Assembly (NCBI GenBank): GCA_035489435.1
Contig: DATHKG010000090.1
From: DATHKG01 sp035489435
GTDB lineage: Bacteria; Bacteroidota; Bacteroidia; Chitinophagales; Chitinophagaceae
Reading direction: 5' to 3' (one strand)
DNA length: 64,000 nt
Made by a program: the position numbers and the translations under genes. Of this stretch, positions 26,392 to 33,732 are shown in pieces (the first letter of the stretch is position 1; every line of letters starts with the position of its first letter). The notes beneath the pieces were generated by a model. That model did no database searches, had not been told where the DNA came from, and saw only the letters and a list, made by a program, of their open reading frames with translations.

Positions 26392-27942
26392 TTAATGCCT
26401 TTTATGGCTTTTAAGGAACTTTTCCCTGATCACTTCGCTCATTGTTTTTTGGGAAACTTTGCTTTCGACCCAGGATATTACATCCAGGTAAGCAAATGAC
26501 CGGGTTTCAAAACGATTCTTCTCCAGAGCCTTTGTTTTATCCAGGAATTTTTCCAGTTCTTCCCTGAGCTTATGCCTTGAAACATGAAATGAATTCCTGA
26601 GAAATTTAAACATCTCTTCTTCAACGACGGTCAGGTTTTCCATTTTCGACATGAACCGGTACACGGACTTGGTCAGGTATTCCATCAACTCATAATTTTT
26701 GAGTTCATAGTGTGCCATCAGGTGCAGCAAACGTGCATAACATTGAAGATCGTTTCGCAACTCAACATTATCGTTTATGATTTTTTGCAGGTAGTCAATG
26801 CAGGTCTCAAAATCTCCGGATCCGAAATACAGCATGGCAATTTTATAATTGAGAACCATGATGCGGTGACTGTCGAGGAAAAGAGCGTACTCATTCAGCT
26901 TTTCATTGATGGAAGGCACCAGGGTCAGGCCTTCCTTGAAAGTGCCAAGCATAAAATGCTGGTTGATCTTTGCCGTTGTAATATAAATGAATGTCTGGAT
27001 CCGGAAGTTGTCATGGTCCTGCACCCGGTCGGTCTGGCCAAAAAGCTCGAACTTCTTAAGATCCGCATCAAATTTCCGGTAGTTGCGTAAAACAAAATGC
27101 GCATTCATCAGGTTGTGCAGGCCTTTGATATAGTGACCTGTCTCCACCCGGATCATTAGAGGTTGTGCGTCAAAAATATCAACCCATTTTTGTCCATAAC
27201 GGTAATACAGCAGGAAGTCCTGCCGGATAAACCCATACCAGGTATAACTTTGATACAGGTATAGCTTTTCATAAAAACCCGTTTGTGACAAGGCTTTTTC
27301 GGGAAGATTCTCGTAAAAGAAAAGTTTCACTCCAATTTCATCACGCTCATTCCTGGCGTGACCATTTTTAATGTACCAGCTATAAAGTTGGAGGGCCAGG
27401 TTAGACAGTCGGGCGACCATGTCTATATGATCGATAACCTCATTGGTTTCCGCGGCAAGTCGTTCAGCCCGGCTTTGCATTCCGCGGGTTATATGTAGTG
27501 CCTCAATTCTTTTTTCCAGGGCGATAACCTGGATCAGGAAATTGAATTTCTGATTTGCTTTGGCAATTTCTTTTGCCCGGTCAAGTATACGCAGGCTTTG
27601 GCTGAACAGGCCTTTTTTGTAAAGTATATGGGCATAGTCGAATTGCTCATTCAACTGGAGATCTATGCTATCGGTACTTTTCAGCAAACGAAGGCTGGCA
27701 AGTATTTCTTTGTACAGGTGACTTTTAAGATTGGAAAGTTGCGGTTTCTCGATTCCCGGAAGCTTTTTTAGCAACAATTTTTCGTCGTAGTCATCTAATT
27801 TGTCCAGCGCATCAAAAAGTTTTACAATTTTCAGGTCCTCTTTTGCGGAACTGCGCTTGATGTAAAGCTTAAAATGTCGTTTTTCGGACTTTTCGAGGGA
27901 ATGAATTAAGGTAAATAAAGTATCCGTAAATCTGTTGGACAT
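26392..27942 (-). CDS. Helical-repeat protein of unknown function, Bacteroidota type
   Basis: This protein of about 516 residues is rich in Leu, Lys, Tyr and Glu. It has no signal peptide or membrane segment and appears all-helical throughout, with TPR-like pairs such as YKKGLFSQSLRILDRAKEIA and YFGSGDFETCIDYLQKIIND. The N-terminal 100 residues (SLEKSEKRHFKLYIKRSS, KPQLSNLKSHLYKEILASLR) form a distinct conserved-looking domain. I know proteins of this appearance as uncharacterised and common in Chitinophagaceae; no reaction can be assigned. A scaffold role is likely for a TPR-like fold. The start MSNRFTDTLF is chosen over an ATG three codons upstream. It is probably monocistronic. Confidence 0.75.
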   Translation of the reverse strand: MSNRFTDTLFTLIHSLEKSEKRHFKLYIKRSSAKEDLKIVKLFDALDKLDDYDEKLLLKKLPGIEKPQLSNLKSHLYKEILASLRLLKSTDSIDLQLNEQFDYAHILYKKGLFSQSLRILDRAKEIAKANQKFNFLIQVIALEKRIEALHITRGMQSRAERLAAETNEVIDHIDMVARLSNLALQLYSWYIKNGHARNERDEIGVKLFFYENLPEKALSQTGFYEKLYLYQSYTWYGFIRQDFLLYYRYGQKWVDIFDAQPLMIRVETGHYIKGLHNLMNAHFVLRNYRKFDADLKKFELFGQTDRVQDHDNFRIQTFIYITTAKINQHFMLGTFKEGLTLVPSINEKLNEYALFLDSHRIMVLNYKIAMLYFGSGDFETCIDYLQKIINDNVELRNDLQCYARLLHLMAHYELKNYELMEYLTKSVYRFMSKMENLTVVEEEMFKFLRNSFHVSRHKLREELEKFLDKTKALEKNRFETRSFAYLDVISWVESKVSQKTMSEVIREKFLKSHKRH

Positions 27943-28054
27943 AATGAACAAATTATCCTGGGATGCAATACAGTAAAGACTTTCGAAATTGAAAAGTCCA
28001 TTTTGGCGTAATTAAATCGCAAAATCATTGCTTAATAAAGATTGTAAGGCACCC

Positions 28055-28062
28055 TATCTTTG
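28055..28062 (+). promoter_or_regulatory. -7 box of candidate small RNA, inside a palindrome
   Basis: TATCTTTG is an exact TAnnTTTG match, with a TTG 24 bases upstream at 28028-28030, slightly longer than usual. The 14-base palindrome TTTGATATATCAAA (28059-28072) overlaps both the box and the expected start site, as an operator would. Confidence 0.6.
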
Positions 28063-28065
28063 ATA

Positions 28066-28226
28066 TATCAAAATGAGTTAATCATACGGCAGCAATCGGA
28101 AAAGCAGGCAATCGTGAGACTTATTTTAAGTAAAGCTGTGATACTCAGCTCAAAGAATACTTCGAACTATTTTCATATGGCAAGCAATCGTTAGCGCCCT
28201 CTGTTTCTACACGGGGCTTTTTTTTT
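28066..28226 (+). ncRNA. Candidate intergenic small RNA of about 160 nt
   Basis: A promoter box and an intrinsic terminator bracket 160 bases with no ORF, inside a 557-base spacer between two minus-strand genes. The stretch contains local stems ACTTA/TAAGT (28119-28131) and AGCTG/CAGCT (28134-28150). It also contains GCAATCG three times (28092, 28108, 28184), plus possible pairing of GTTAAT near the 5' end with GTTAGC before the terminator. It could be 6S-like or a regulatory RNA. I could not match it to a known family by eye, and no downstream gene is positioned for it to be a riboswitch. Confidence 0.6.
28193..28226 (+). terminator. Intrinsic terminator of the candidate small RNA
   Basis: AGC-G-CCC (28193-28199) pairs with GGGGCT (28213-28218), with one bulged G, followed by nine T residues (28218-28226). 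Confidence 0.8.
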
Positions 28227-28499
28227 GCAATCTACTGAAGAAACTTAAAAATAGAAAAATTCTTTTAATTAATTCCCCAAATTAAAATCGATCCCTCATT
28301 TACTGTCTCCCCTCAAGCAAGCCGCATCTTATACTTTGACAATTAATTAATTGCAGCAAGGTTCCTATGAGGAATGACTCGCAAGGGAGCCGGTAAATGT
28401 TTGCAAGCGATTCAGAAATCTCTGGCAATGGAGGTGGAAACGGGCCTTGAAATGATTGAATTCAGGTCGCGGCTGGTTGAAGAAAAGCTCTGGAGTCTT
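28227..28499. other. Remainder of the spacer before the M41-like gene
   Basis: The first 100 bases are very A/T-rich. A plus-strand ORF begins at 28374 (63 codons) but runs antisense into the M41-like gene and has no recognisable features. Nothing else is supported here. Confidence 0.4.
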
Positions 28500-29183
28500 C
28501 TAGTTGGATCCCGCAGTTTGCAAAGCTGTTTTGCGGTATTCTGGTTTGATACTGGGGCGGTTTGATTTTACCGCTGGCTTGAATGCGCTGCTCCTGTTTA
28601 TGATTTTCTCGATCGCGTGCTGGTCCAGTGTATTTGAAGGGGCGTAAATTAGGTTACGTGCAAGGGAGTCGATCAATTTCCAGTTTTCGGGCCTGGTGAG
28701 GAAATAAGATAGAGACTGAACATTAAAAGCCCGGGTATATGGGTCAGCAGGTTCAGTGCTGAGCTTGTCATTAAATTTAGTAAGCCGGTCGATTGGTGCA
28801 GGTGGATGTTGTAACAGTTCCTCTCCCGCGCGAAACAGGCATTGCTCGCCGAGTTCCGACCTTCGTTGCGCGAGGTAACCTGAAGTAAGCATATTGATCA
28901 GCCTTTCGGTAACAATACCAGCTCTTTTTTGATGATATTCGGGTAAATTATCAAACAACACCGGATCGATCGAATAACTAACAATCCCTGCAACCAACAT
29001 CAGATCTTCCTTGTAATGGATGTCGATATTCTCTATTTCTTTCAGATCTACCCGGTGACATGAGTAACCGTAACTATACGCTAATACGATATGACCACTT
29101 TTGTGGTACGCTGTCTGTATAAGATTATTGGAGAGTGCCGGGGCCAGATTTAAATAACGCCTGACGATGTTTGTAAAGATCAT
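28500..29183 (-). CDS. M41 (FtsH peptidase)-like protein lacking the catalytic Glu
   Basis: This 227-residue protein resembles the isolated peptidase domain of FtsH/M41 proteins. TAYHKSGHIVLAYSYGYSCH aligns with the FtsH stretch around HEAGH, but the active-site Glu is Lys (HKSGH, residues 27-31). Further on, ERLINMLTSGYLAQRRSELG resembles the M41 segment that ends in GGRAAE, with Glu changed to Gln. No AAA domain and no membrane helix are present. Catalysis is therefore unlikely, and a binding or adaptor role is possible. The C-terminus is basic. It is divergent from the cbpA operon (178 bases). The family call rests on motif resemblance only. Confidence 0.65.
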   Translation of the reverse strand: MIFTNIVRRYLNLAPALSNNLIQTAYHKSGHIVLAYSYGYSCHRVDLKEIENIDIHYKEDLMLVAGIVSYSIDPVLFDNLPEYHQKRAGIVTERLINMLTSGYLAQRRSELGEQCLFRAGEELLQHPPAPIDRLTKFNDKLSTEPADPYTRAFNVQSLSYFLTRPENWKLIDSLARNLIYAPSNTLDQHAIEKIINRSSAFKPAVKSNRPSIKPEYRKTALQTAGSN

Positions 29184-29271
29184 AAAGCAAATTAAAAAGA
29201 AACAAGAGGTTGTTCTAGCGTGTTATTCCTCCATTTTCGGGTAATGAAATAGGTATTTTTACGCTTTGTTT

Positions 29272-29279
29272 TAATTTTG
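29272..29279 (+). promoter_or_regulatory. Candidate -7 box for cbpA operon
   Basis: TAATTTTG is an exact TAnnTTTG match, which would give a leader of about 80 bases before the cbpA ATG at 29362. No strong -33 element is seen. Confidence 0.4.
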
Positions 29280-29361
29280 CATTATGTAAAACCCGGTTTG
29301 AAATTTCAACCAGGAAACAGGAAAGGCCCTTTTTAGAAAGTAAAATATTAAAAGAAAGTAC

Positions 29362-30246
29362 ATGGATTATGTAGATTATTATAAGATTCTTGAGTTGGAT
29401 AAATCTGCTACTACTGATCAGGTAAAAAAAGCTTACAGGAAACTGGCCAGGAAGTTCCATCCTGATCTGAACCCCGATAATAAGGAAGCAAATAAAATGT
29501 TTCAGCAGATCAATGAGGCCCATGAAGTGCTGAGTGATCCGGAGAAAAGAAAAAAGTATGACCAGTATGGCAAGGACTGGCAACATGCTGAGCAGTTTGA
29601 ACAACAGCGTAACCGCCAGCAATACAGCGGCGGTGGCGGCCAGAGGTTTGAAGGAGATTTTGGAGATAGCGATTTTTCTTCCTTTTTTGAATCGATGTTC
29701 GGTCACCAGGAAAGCCAGTCGCGACATAGGAGATATAAGGGACAGGACTATCATGCAGAACTTCAGCTGAGCCTGGAAGATGTAGCTCAAACTCAGCCCC
29801 GTACCCTGAATGTAAATGGAAAGAATGTTCGGATAACTATACCGGGTGGTGTGGAAAACGGTCAGAAAATTAAACTGAAAGGCTATGGAGCGCCAGGCGT
29901 AAATGGAGGCCAGGCTGGCGATCTGATAATTACATTTTCAATTTTAGATCATCCAAGGTTTAAAAGATCCGGCAACGATCTTCATACAACAACTGACCTC
30001 GATCTTTATACAGCTGTGTTGGGAGGCGAAAAAACCATTGATACACTGGATGGAAAAATCAAACTTAAAATCGCCCCGGAAACGCAGAATGGAACTAAAA
30101 CAAGGATCAGGGGAAAGGGTCTGCCGGTATACAAAAGCGAAGGACAAAATGGCGATTTATATGTGATGTTTAACATACTGATTCCAACAAATCTTACCGA
30201 AAAAGAAAGGGAGTTGTTCACTCAGCTGGCCAAATTGAAATCTTAA
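29362..30246 (+). CDS. cbpA: DnaJ-class co-chaperone CbpA
   Basis: This 294-residue protein has an N-terminal J domain with HPD at 33-35 (KKAYRKLARKFHPDLNPD). A Gly/Phe-containing linker follows (GGGGQRFEGDFGDSDFSSFF), then two beta-rich substrate-binding domains (about 120-290, including IPGGVENGQKIKLKGYG and GTKTRIRGKGLPVY). It lacks the Cys-rich zinc domain of DnaJ, which defines the CbpA type. It stimulates DnaK ATPase and delivers unfolded clients. The modulator gene cbpM follows 11 bases later, confirming the assignment. Confidence 0.95.
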   Translation: MDYVDYYKILELDKSATTDQVKKAYRKLARKFHPDLNPDNKEANKMFQQINEAHEVLSDPEKRKKYDQYGKDWQHAEQFEQQRNRQQYSGGGGQRFEGDFGDSDFSSFFESMFGHQESQSRHRRYKGQDYHAELQLSLEDVAQTQPRTLNVNGKNVRITIPGGVENGQKIKLKGYGAPGVNGGQAGDLIITFSILDHPRFKRSGNDLHTTTDLDLYTAVLGGEKTIDTLDGKIKLKIAPETQNGTKTRIRGKGLPVYKSEGQNGDLYVMFNILIPTNLTEKERELFTQLAKLKS

Positions 30247-30257
30247 AAACGCTTGTC

Positions 30258-30548
30258 ATGAATACTGAAAACCTGGTTACAGCCACCGATTTCTGCTCAT
30301 GTCACCAAATTGAAATTTCCTTTATCAGGTCCCTGTCAGAATTTGGTCTGATAGAGACCACTGAAATTCAGCAGGAGGTTTATCTATCGCGCGACGAGCT
30401 CGAAAAACTTGAACATATTGTGGAGCTTCACTTTAATATGGACATCAACCTTGAAGGTGTTGAAGCTATCGGTCACCTGCTTGCCCGCATGCGGAGTTTA
30501 CAGGACGAAGTGACGGCGTTAAAAAATAAGCTTCGGTTTTATGAATAA
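30258..30548 (+). CDS. cbpM: CbpM-type chaperone modulator
   Basis: This 96-residue MerR-like helical protein has an N-terminal segment CSCHQIEISFIRSLSEFGLI, a middle LSRDELEKLEHIVELHFNMD with INLEGVEAIGHLL, and a C-terminal coiled coil (MRSLQDEVTALKNKLRFYE). CbpM binds the J domain of CbpA and blocks its interaction with DnaK. Position and 11-base spacing after cbpA agree. The downstream FUSC gene starts 62 bases later. Confidence 0.9.
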   Translation: MNTENLVTATDFCSCHQIEISFIRSLSEFGLIETTEIQQEVYLSRDELEKLEHIVELHFNMDINLEGVEAIGHLLARMRSLQDEVTALKNKLRFYE

Positions 30549-30596
30549 AGGGAATCGGATCTTCGCGTTCAGCGGTTTATGGCGGCATAAGAAAAG

Positions 30597-30604
30597 TATC
30601 TTTA
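30597..30604 (+). promoter_or_regulatory. Possible internal promoter of FUSC gene
   Basis: TATCTTTA differs by one base from TAnnTTTG, with TTTA 18 bases upstream at 30576. It ends six bases before the FUSC start codon, so a transcript from it would be essentially leaderless. Confidence 0.3.
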
Positions 30605-30610
30605 CCTGCC

Positions 30611-32878
30611 ATGGATTATGTTAAGGAATACCGGAGCTTTATAAGCAGCCAATATCTCTATGAAGGTGTTAGGGTTACATCGGGTATCCTTATCCCTTCA
30701 CTCACAATGGGGTATTTAGGTCATATTGAAACAGGCATCGCTATTTCGTTAGGAGCGCTTGCTGTAAGCATAGCAGACAACCCCGGTCCGATCCATCACC
30801 GGCGAAACGGCATGATTATATCCGGCGCCATTGCTTTCGTGATGGTGCTAATTAGTGGATACACTTCTTCAGTGCCCTGGTTGTTTTTCATCCTGTTACC
30901 GCTCTTTTGTTTTTTATTTTCAATGATTGGTGTTTATGGTACAAGGGCGACGTCGATCGGGATCGCTGCTTTATTAGTGCTGGTTCTTCAGACGCAACAT
31001 CATTACCAGGGCAAAGAAATTTTGTTTAACGCTTTATACCTGCTGGCAGGGGCTGCCTGGTATCTCTTGCTGAGCCTCGGTCTTTATACCATTCGCCCTT
31101 ACAAGCTTATACAGCAGGCCATGGGTGATTATGTAATGTCTGCCGCCCGTTATCTGCGGGCAAAAGCGAAATTTTATGTAGAAGACCTGGGAGCAGAAGA
31201 CAATTTTGGGGACCTCTTACATGCACAAATCAGTGTACAGGAGAAACAAAACCTGATTGCAGAGCTGCTGTTTAAAACCAGGGGTCTGGTTAAAGAGTCG
31301 ACAAATACCAGCCGGATCCTGATGATGAGCTTCCTGGACATAAGTGATCTTTTTGAACGGGCAATGACTGCACACCAGGACTATCAGAAATTGCATGCTT
31401 ATTTTCGGGGAACGGGTATAATGCAGGAGTATATGGCCCTGATACTTGCACTTGCTGATGAACTCGACGAGATTGGCATCGCCCTTAAAAGCGGCCACCG
31501 TTCCAGGTATACGGACTCGGTTGATGCCCGCATACTTCAGGCAAGGAAACATCTGCAGGAAATGAGAACCATTGTGATGAACACATCTAACATTGATGGT
31601 TTTATCAGCCTGAGGCATATTCTTGACAGTATCGAAGATATAGCCGCCAGAATCCGGGTACTTCACCAGTACACATCTTACGATGAAAAGCTAAAGCGCA
31701 AAGGGAATGAGGCACCGAATCCGGAAAACTTCATCACCAGCGAGCACCTTGATCCCAAACTTTTTCGTCATAACCTGGCTTATCGTTCAAACATATTCCG
31801 CCATTCCATCCGTATCGCGCTGGCAGCATTAAGTGCCTACATAGTCGGGTTGTTTTTTCCGCTGGGTCATAGCTACTGGATACTGCTGACAGTAATTGTT
31901 ATTCTTAAGCCGGCTTATGGGCTTACAAAAAAAAGAAATTTCGAACGCCTTCTTGGAACGTTGATAGGGGCTGGTTTGGGAGCTTTACTCCTTCTGCTCA
32001 TAAAAGACAGAACTGCCATTCTGATCCTGATGGCAATAACAATGGCCGGCGCCTACAGTTTCCTCCGGACGCGATATTTCATAAGTATGGTCCTGATGAC
32101 TCTTTACCTTCTGCTTATGTTTCACCTGCTTGATCCAAACGATTTTAATTCGATTTTGAAAGACAGGGTAATAGATACCGCTATTGGTTCAGCACTGGCA
32201 TTTCTCTTCAGTTATTTACTGCCACCTATCTGGGAGCATGAACAAATAGATGAATTCATGACCCGCATGCTCCAGGACAACCAGGAATACTACGAATCAC
32301 TTGCGGTTGCTTTTATCGGAAAGCCGGTAAACCATGGTTGGGCCGACCTTAAAAGAAAGGATAGCTGGGTTTCGCTGGCAAACCTGACTGATGCCTTTAA
32401 CAGGATGCTTTCCGAACCGAAAAGCAAACAAAAAAACATCAGGCATATCCATCAGTTCGTAGTGTCAAATCATATGTTGACATCACATATTGCAACACTG
32501 GCTTATTATGCAGACAATCTTCAACCGGAATATATCAGCGAAGATTATCAGCCGGTAATCAAAGCAAGCATACGCTCTCTCAAACGTGCTGATGCTACGC
32601 TTGCCGGAAAATCAGAGTCAGGTACGGTTGAGACCGATCAAACCCAGGTAACTGTACTCGACAAAAAAGTCAATGCCCTGATGGTTGAGAGACAGAAAGA
32701 ACTTGAACAGGGACGGCTTGAAACGACTACCAGGAAAATGCTTTCGGAATTCAAATCCATTACTGATCAGTTTTATTTTATTTATAAAACAACGATGGAC
32801 ATTGAAAAAATATCGAAAAAAATTAAATCTCCTGCCAATCGCCCTGTGCAGGATTTACCGGTAGCCGAAACATTATAA
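30611..32878 (+). CDS. FUSC-family inner-membrane transporter (YccS/AaeB-like)
   Basis: This 755-residue protein has two blocks of about six membrane helices (residues about 20-165 and 395-530), separated and followed by large cytoplasmic helical domains. The first block contains AISLGALAVSIADNPGPIHHR, a conserved feature of YccS/YhfK-like proteins. The second contains YWILLTVIVILKPAYGLTKKRNFERLLGT, the FUSC_2 signature. Relatives are thought to export aromatic acids or amphiphilic compounds, but most are uncharacterised. It follows cbpM closely, so a stress-linked role is conceivable, though only by position. Confidence 0.88.
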   Translation: MDYVKEYRSFISSQYLYEGVRVTSGILIPSLTMGYLGHIETGIAISLGALAVSIADNPGPIHHRRNGMIISGAIAFVMVLISGYTSSVPWLFFILLPLFCFLFSMIGVYGTRATSIGIAALLVLVLQTQHHYQGKEILFNALYLLAGAAWYLLLSLGLYTIRPYKLIQQAMGDYVMSAARYLRAKAKFYVEDLGAEDNFGDLLHAQISVQEKQNLIAELLFKTRGLVKESTNTSRILMMSFLDISDLFERAMTAHQDYQKLHAYFRGTGIMQEYMALILALADELDEIGIALKSGHRSRYTDSVDARILQARKHLQEMRTIVMNTSNIDGFISLRHILDSIEDIAARIRVLHQYTSYDEKLKRKGNEAPNPENFITSEHLDPKLFRHNLAYRSNIFRHSIRIALAALSAYIVGLFFPLGHSYWILLTVIVILKPAYGLTKKRNFERLLGTLIGAGLGALLLLLIKDRTAILILMAITMAGAYSFLRTRYFISMVLMTLYLLLMFHLLDPNDFNSILKDRVIDTAIGSALAFLFSYLLPPIWEHEQIDEFMTRMLQDNQEYYESLAVAFIGKPVNHGWADLKRKDSWVSLANLTDAFNRMLSEPKSKQKNIRHIHQFVVSNHMLTSHIATLAYYADNLQPEYISEDYQPVIKASIRSLKRADATLAGKSESGTVETDQTQVTVLDKKVNALMVERQKELEQGRLETTTRKMLSEFKSITDQFYFIYKTTMDIEKISKKIKSPANRPVQDLPVAETL

Positions 32879-33011
32879 TTTGATTAATTTATCCTTTCAT
32901 TATTTTTTCATTGGCCTTCCAGCCGTGCACTCATTATAAAAATGTATATTTAAATTTCCTGTTGTGCCGTGTCTACATACCGGTATTGCAGTTGAACCAA
33001 ATTCTAACGAG

Positions 33012-33731
33012 GTGAAAAAATTAATGCCTGTCCTGTTCTTTTTTTGCTATGGTAATTTATGTGCCCAGAGCAGCCTGGCTTTAAAAGATTCGCTGTCTGT
33101 GTCAGCGGACACCGCGGTTTCATTCTATTATAAGTTCACTGACCAAAGATCCCGGTTATATAACGGTAAAGAATACATTGGCTATCTTCCTATGGAAGGT
33201 CATGCCTTTTTTGCAGACCCTGATTTGCATCGGGGTTCCATTGAATATGACGGCTTGTTCTTCGATAGCGTTATCATGCAGTATGACCTTGTAAAAGACG
33301 AAGTGATCATTCAGCACTTCGATGTCTTCTTTAAAATCGTGCTTATTTCTTCTAAGGTTAAGGAGTTTACATTTTTAAACCATCATTACAGGAGAATGGT
33401 TAAAGACTCTATAAACCAGCTGCCGGTAGCAACCGGGTATTATGATTTTCTGCATGAAGGCAACATAACGCTGATCGCCAAACGAACAAAGCGCATTGAC
33501 GAGATGGTTACAGACAAAATCATCAGGAAGATTGTAGAAAAGAACTTCTATTATGTGATCCGGGACAGTGTCTATTATCCAATCAGGACCTATAGATCGT
33601 TGTTGTCTGTCTTCAAGGACCGGTCAAAAGAAATAAGACAGGATCTGCGCAGAAATAAGCTGAAGTTCCGCAAGCACCGTGAGGAGGCCATTATCAGGGC
33701 AGTTAAATTTTACGATTCATCAAAAAAATAA
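33012..33731 (+). CDS. Secreted protein of unknown function, first gene of TonB operon
   Basis: The protein has about 239 residues. I choose a GTG start because VKKLMPVLFFFCYGNLCAQ is a proper signal peptide; an earlier GTG at 32964 would put 16 polar residues before it. The mature part contains YNGKEYIGYLPMEGHAFFAD, KDEVIIQHFDVFFKI and a basic C-terminus (DRSKEIRQDLRRNKLKFRKH). No known domain is recognised. The stop codon is one base from the TonB-receptor start, and three further surface genes follow on the same strand, so it is very likely the lead gene of that operon. Confidence 0.75.
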   Translation: MKKLMPVLFFFCYGNLCAQSSLALKDSLSVSADTAVSFYYKFTDQRSRLYNGKEYIGYLPMEGHAFFADPDLHRGSIEYDGLFFDSVIMQYDLVKDEVIIQHFDVFFKIVLISSKVKEFTFLNHHYRRMVKDSINQLPVATGYYDFLHEGNITLIAKRTKRIDEMVTDKIIRKIVEKNFYYVIRDSVYYPIRTYRSLLSVFKDRSKEIRQDLRRNKLKFRKHREEAIIRAVKFYDSSKK

Positions 33732-33732
33732 T

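Noticed and set aside
28066..28226. tRNA or tmRNA in the 28 kb spacer
   Set aside because: No cloverleaf, no CCA end and no tag-peptide frame; the segment ends in an intrinsic terminator instead.
28374..28565. 63-codon plus-strand ORF before the M41-like gene
   Set aside because: It overlaps the 3' end of the M41-like gene on the other strand, has no recognisable features and no promoter box; coding support is insufficient.
31217..31666. 149-codon minus-strand ORF inside the FUSC gene
   Set aside because: Antisense shadow of the cytoplasmic domain, no motif.
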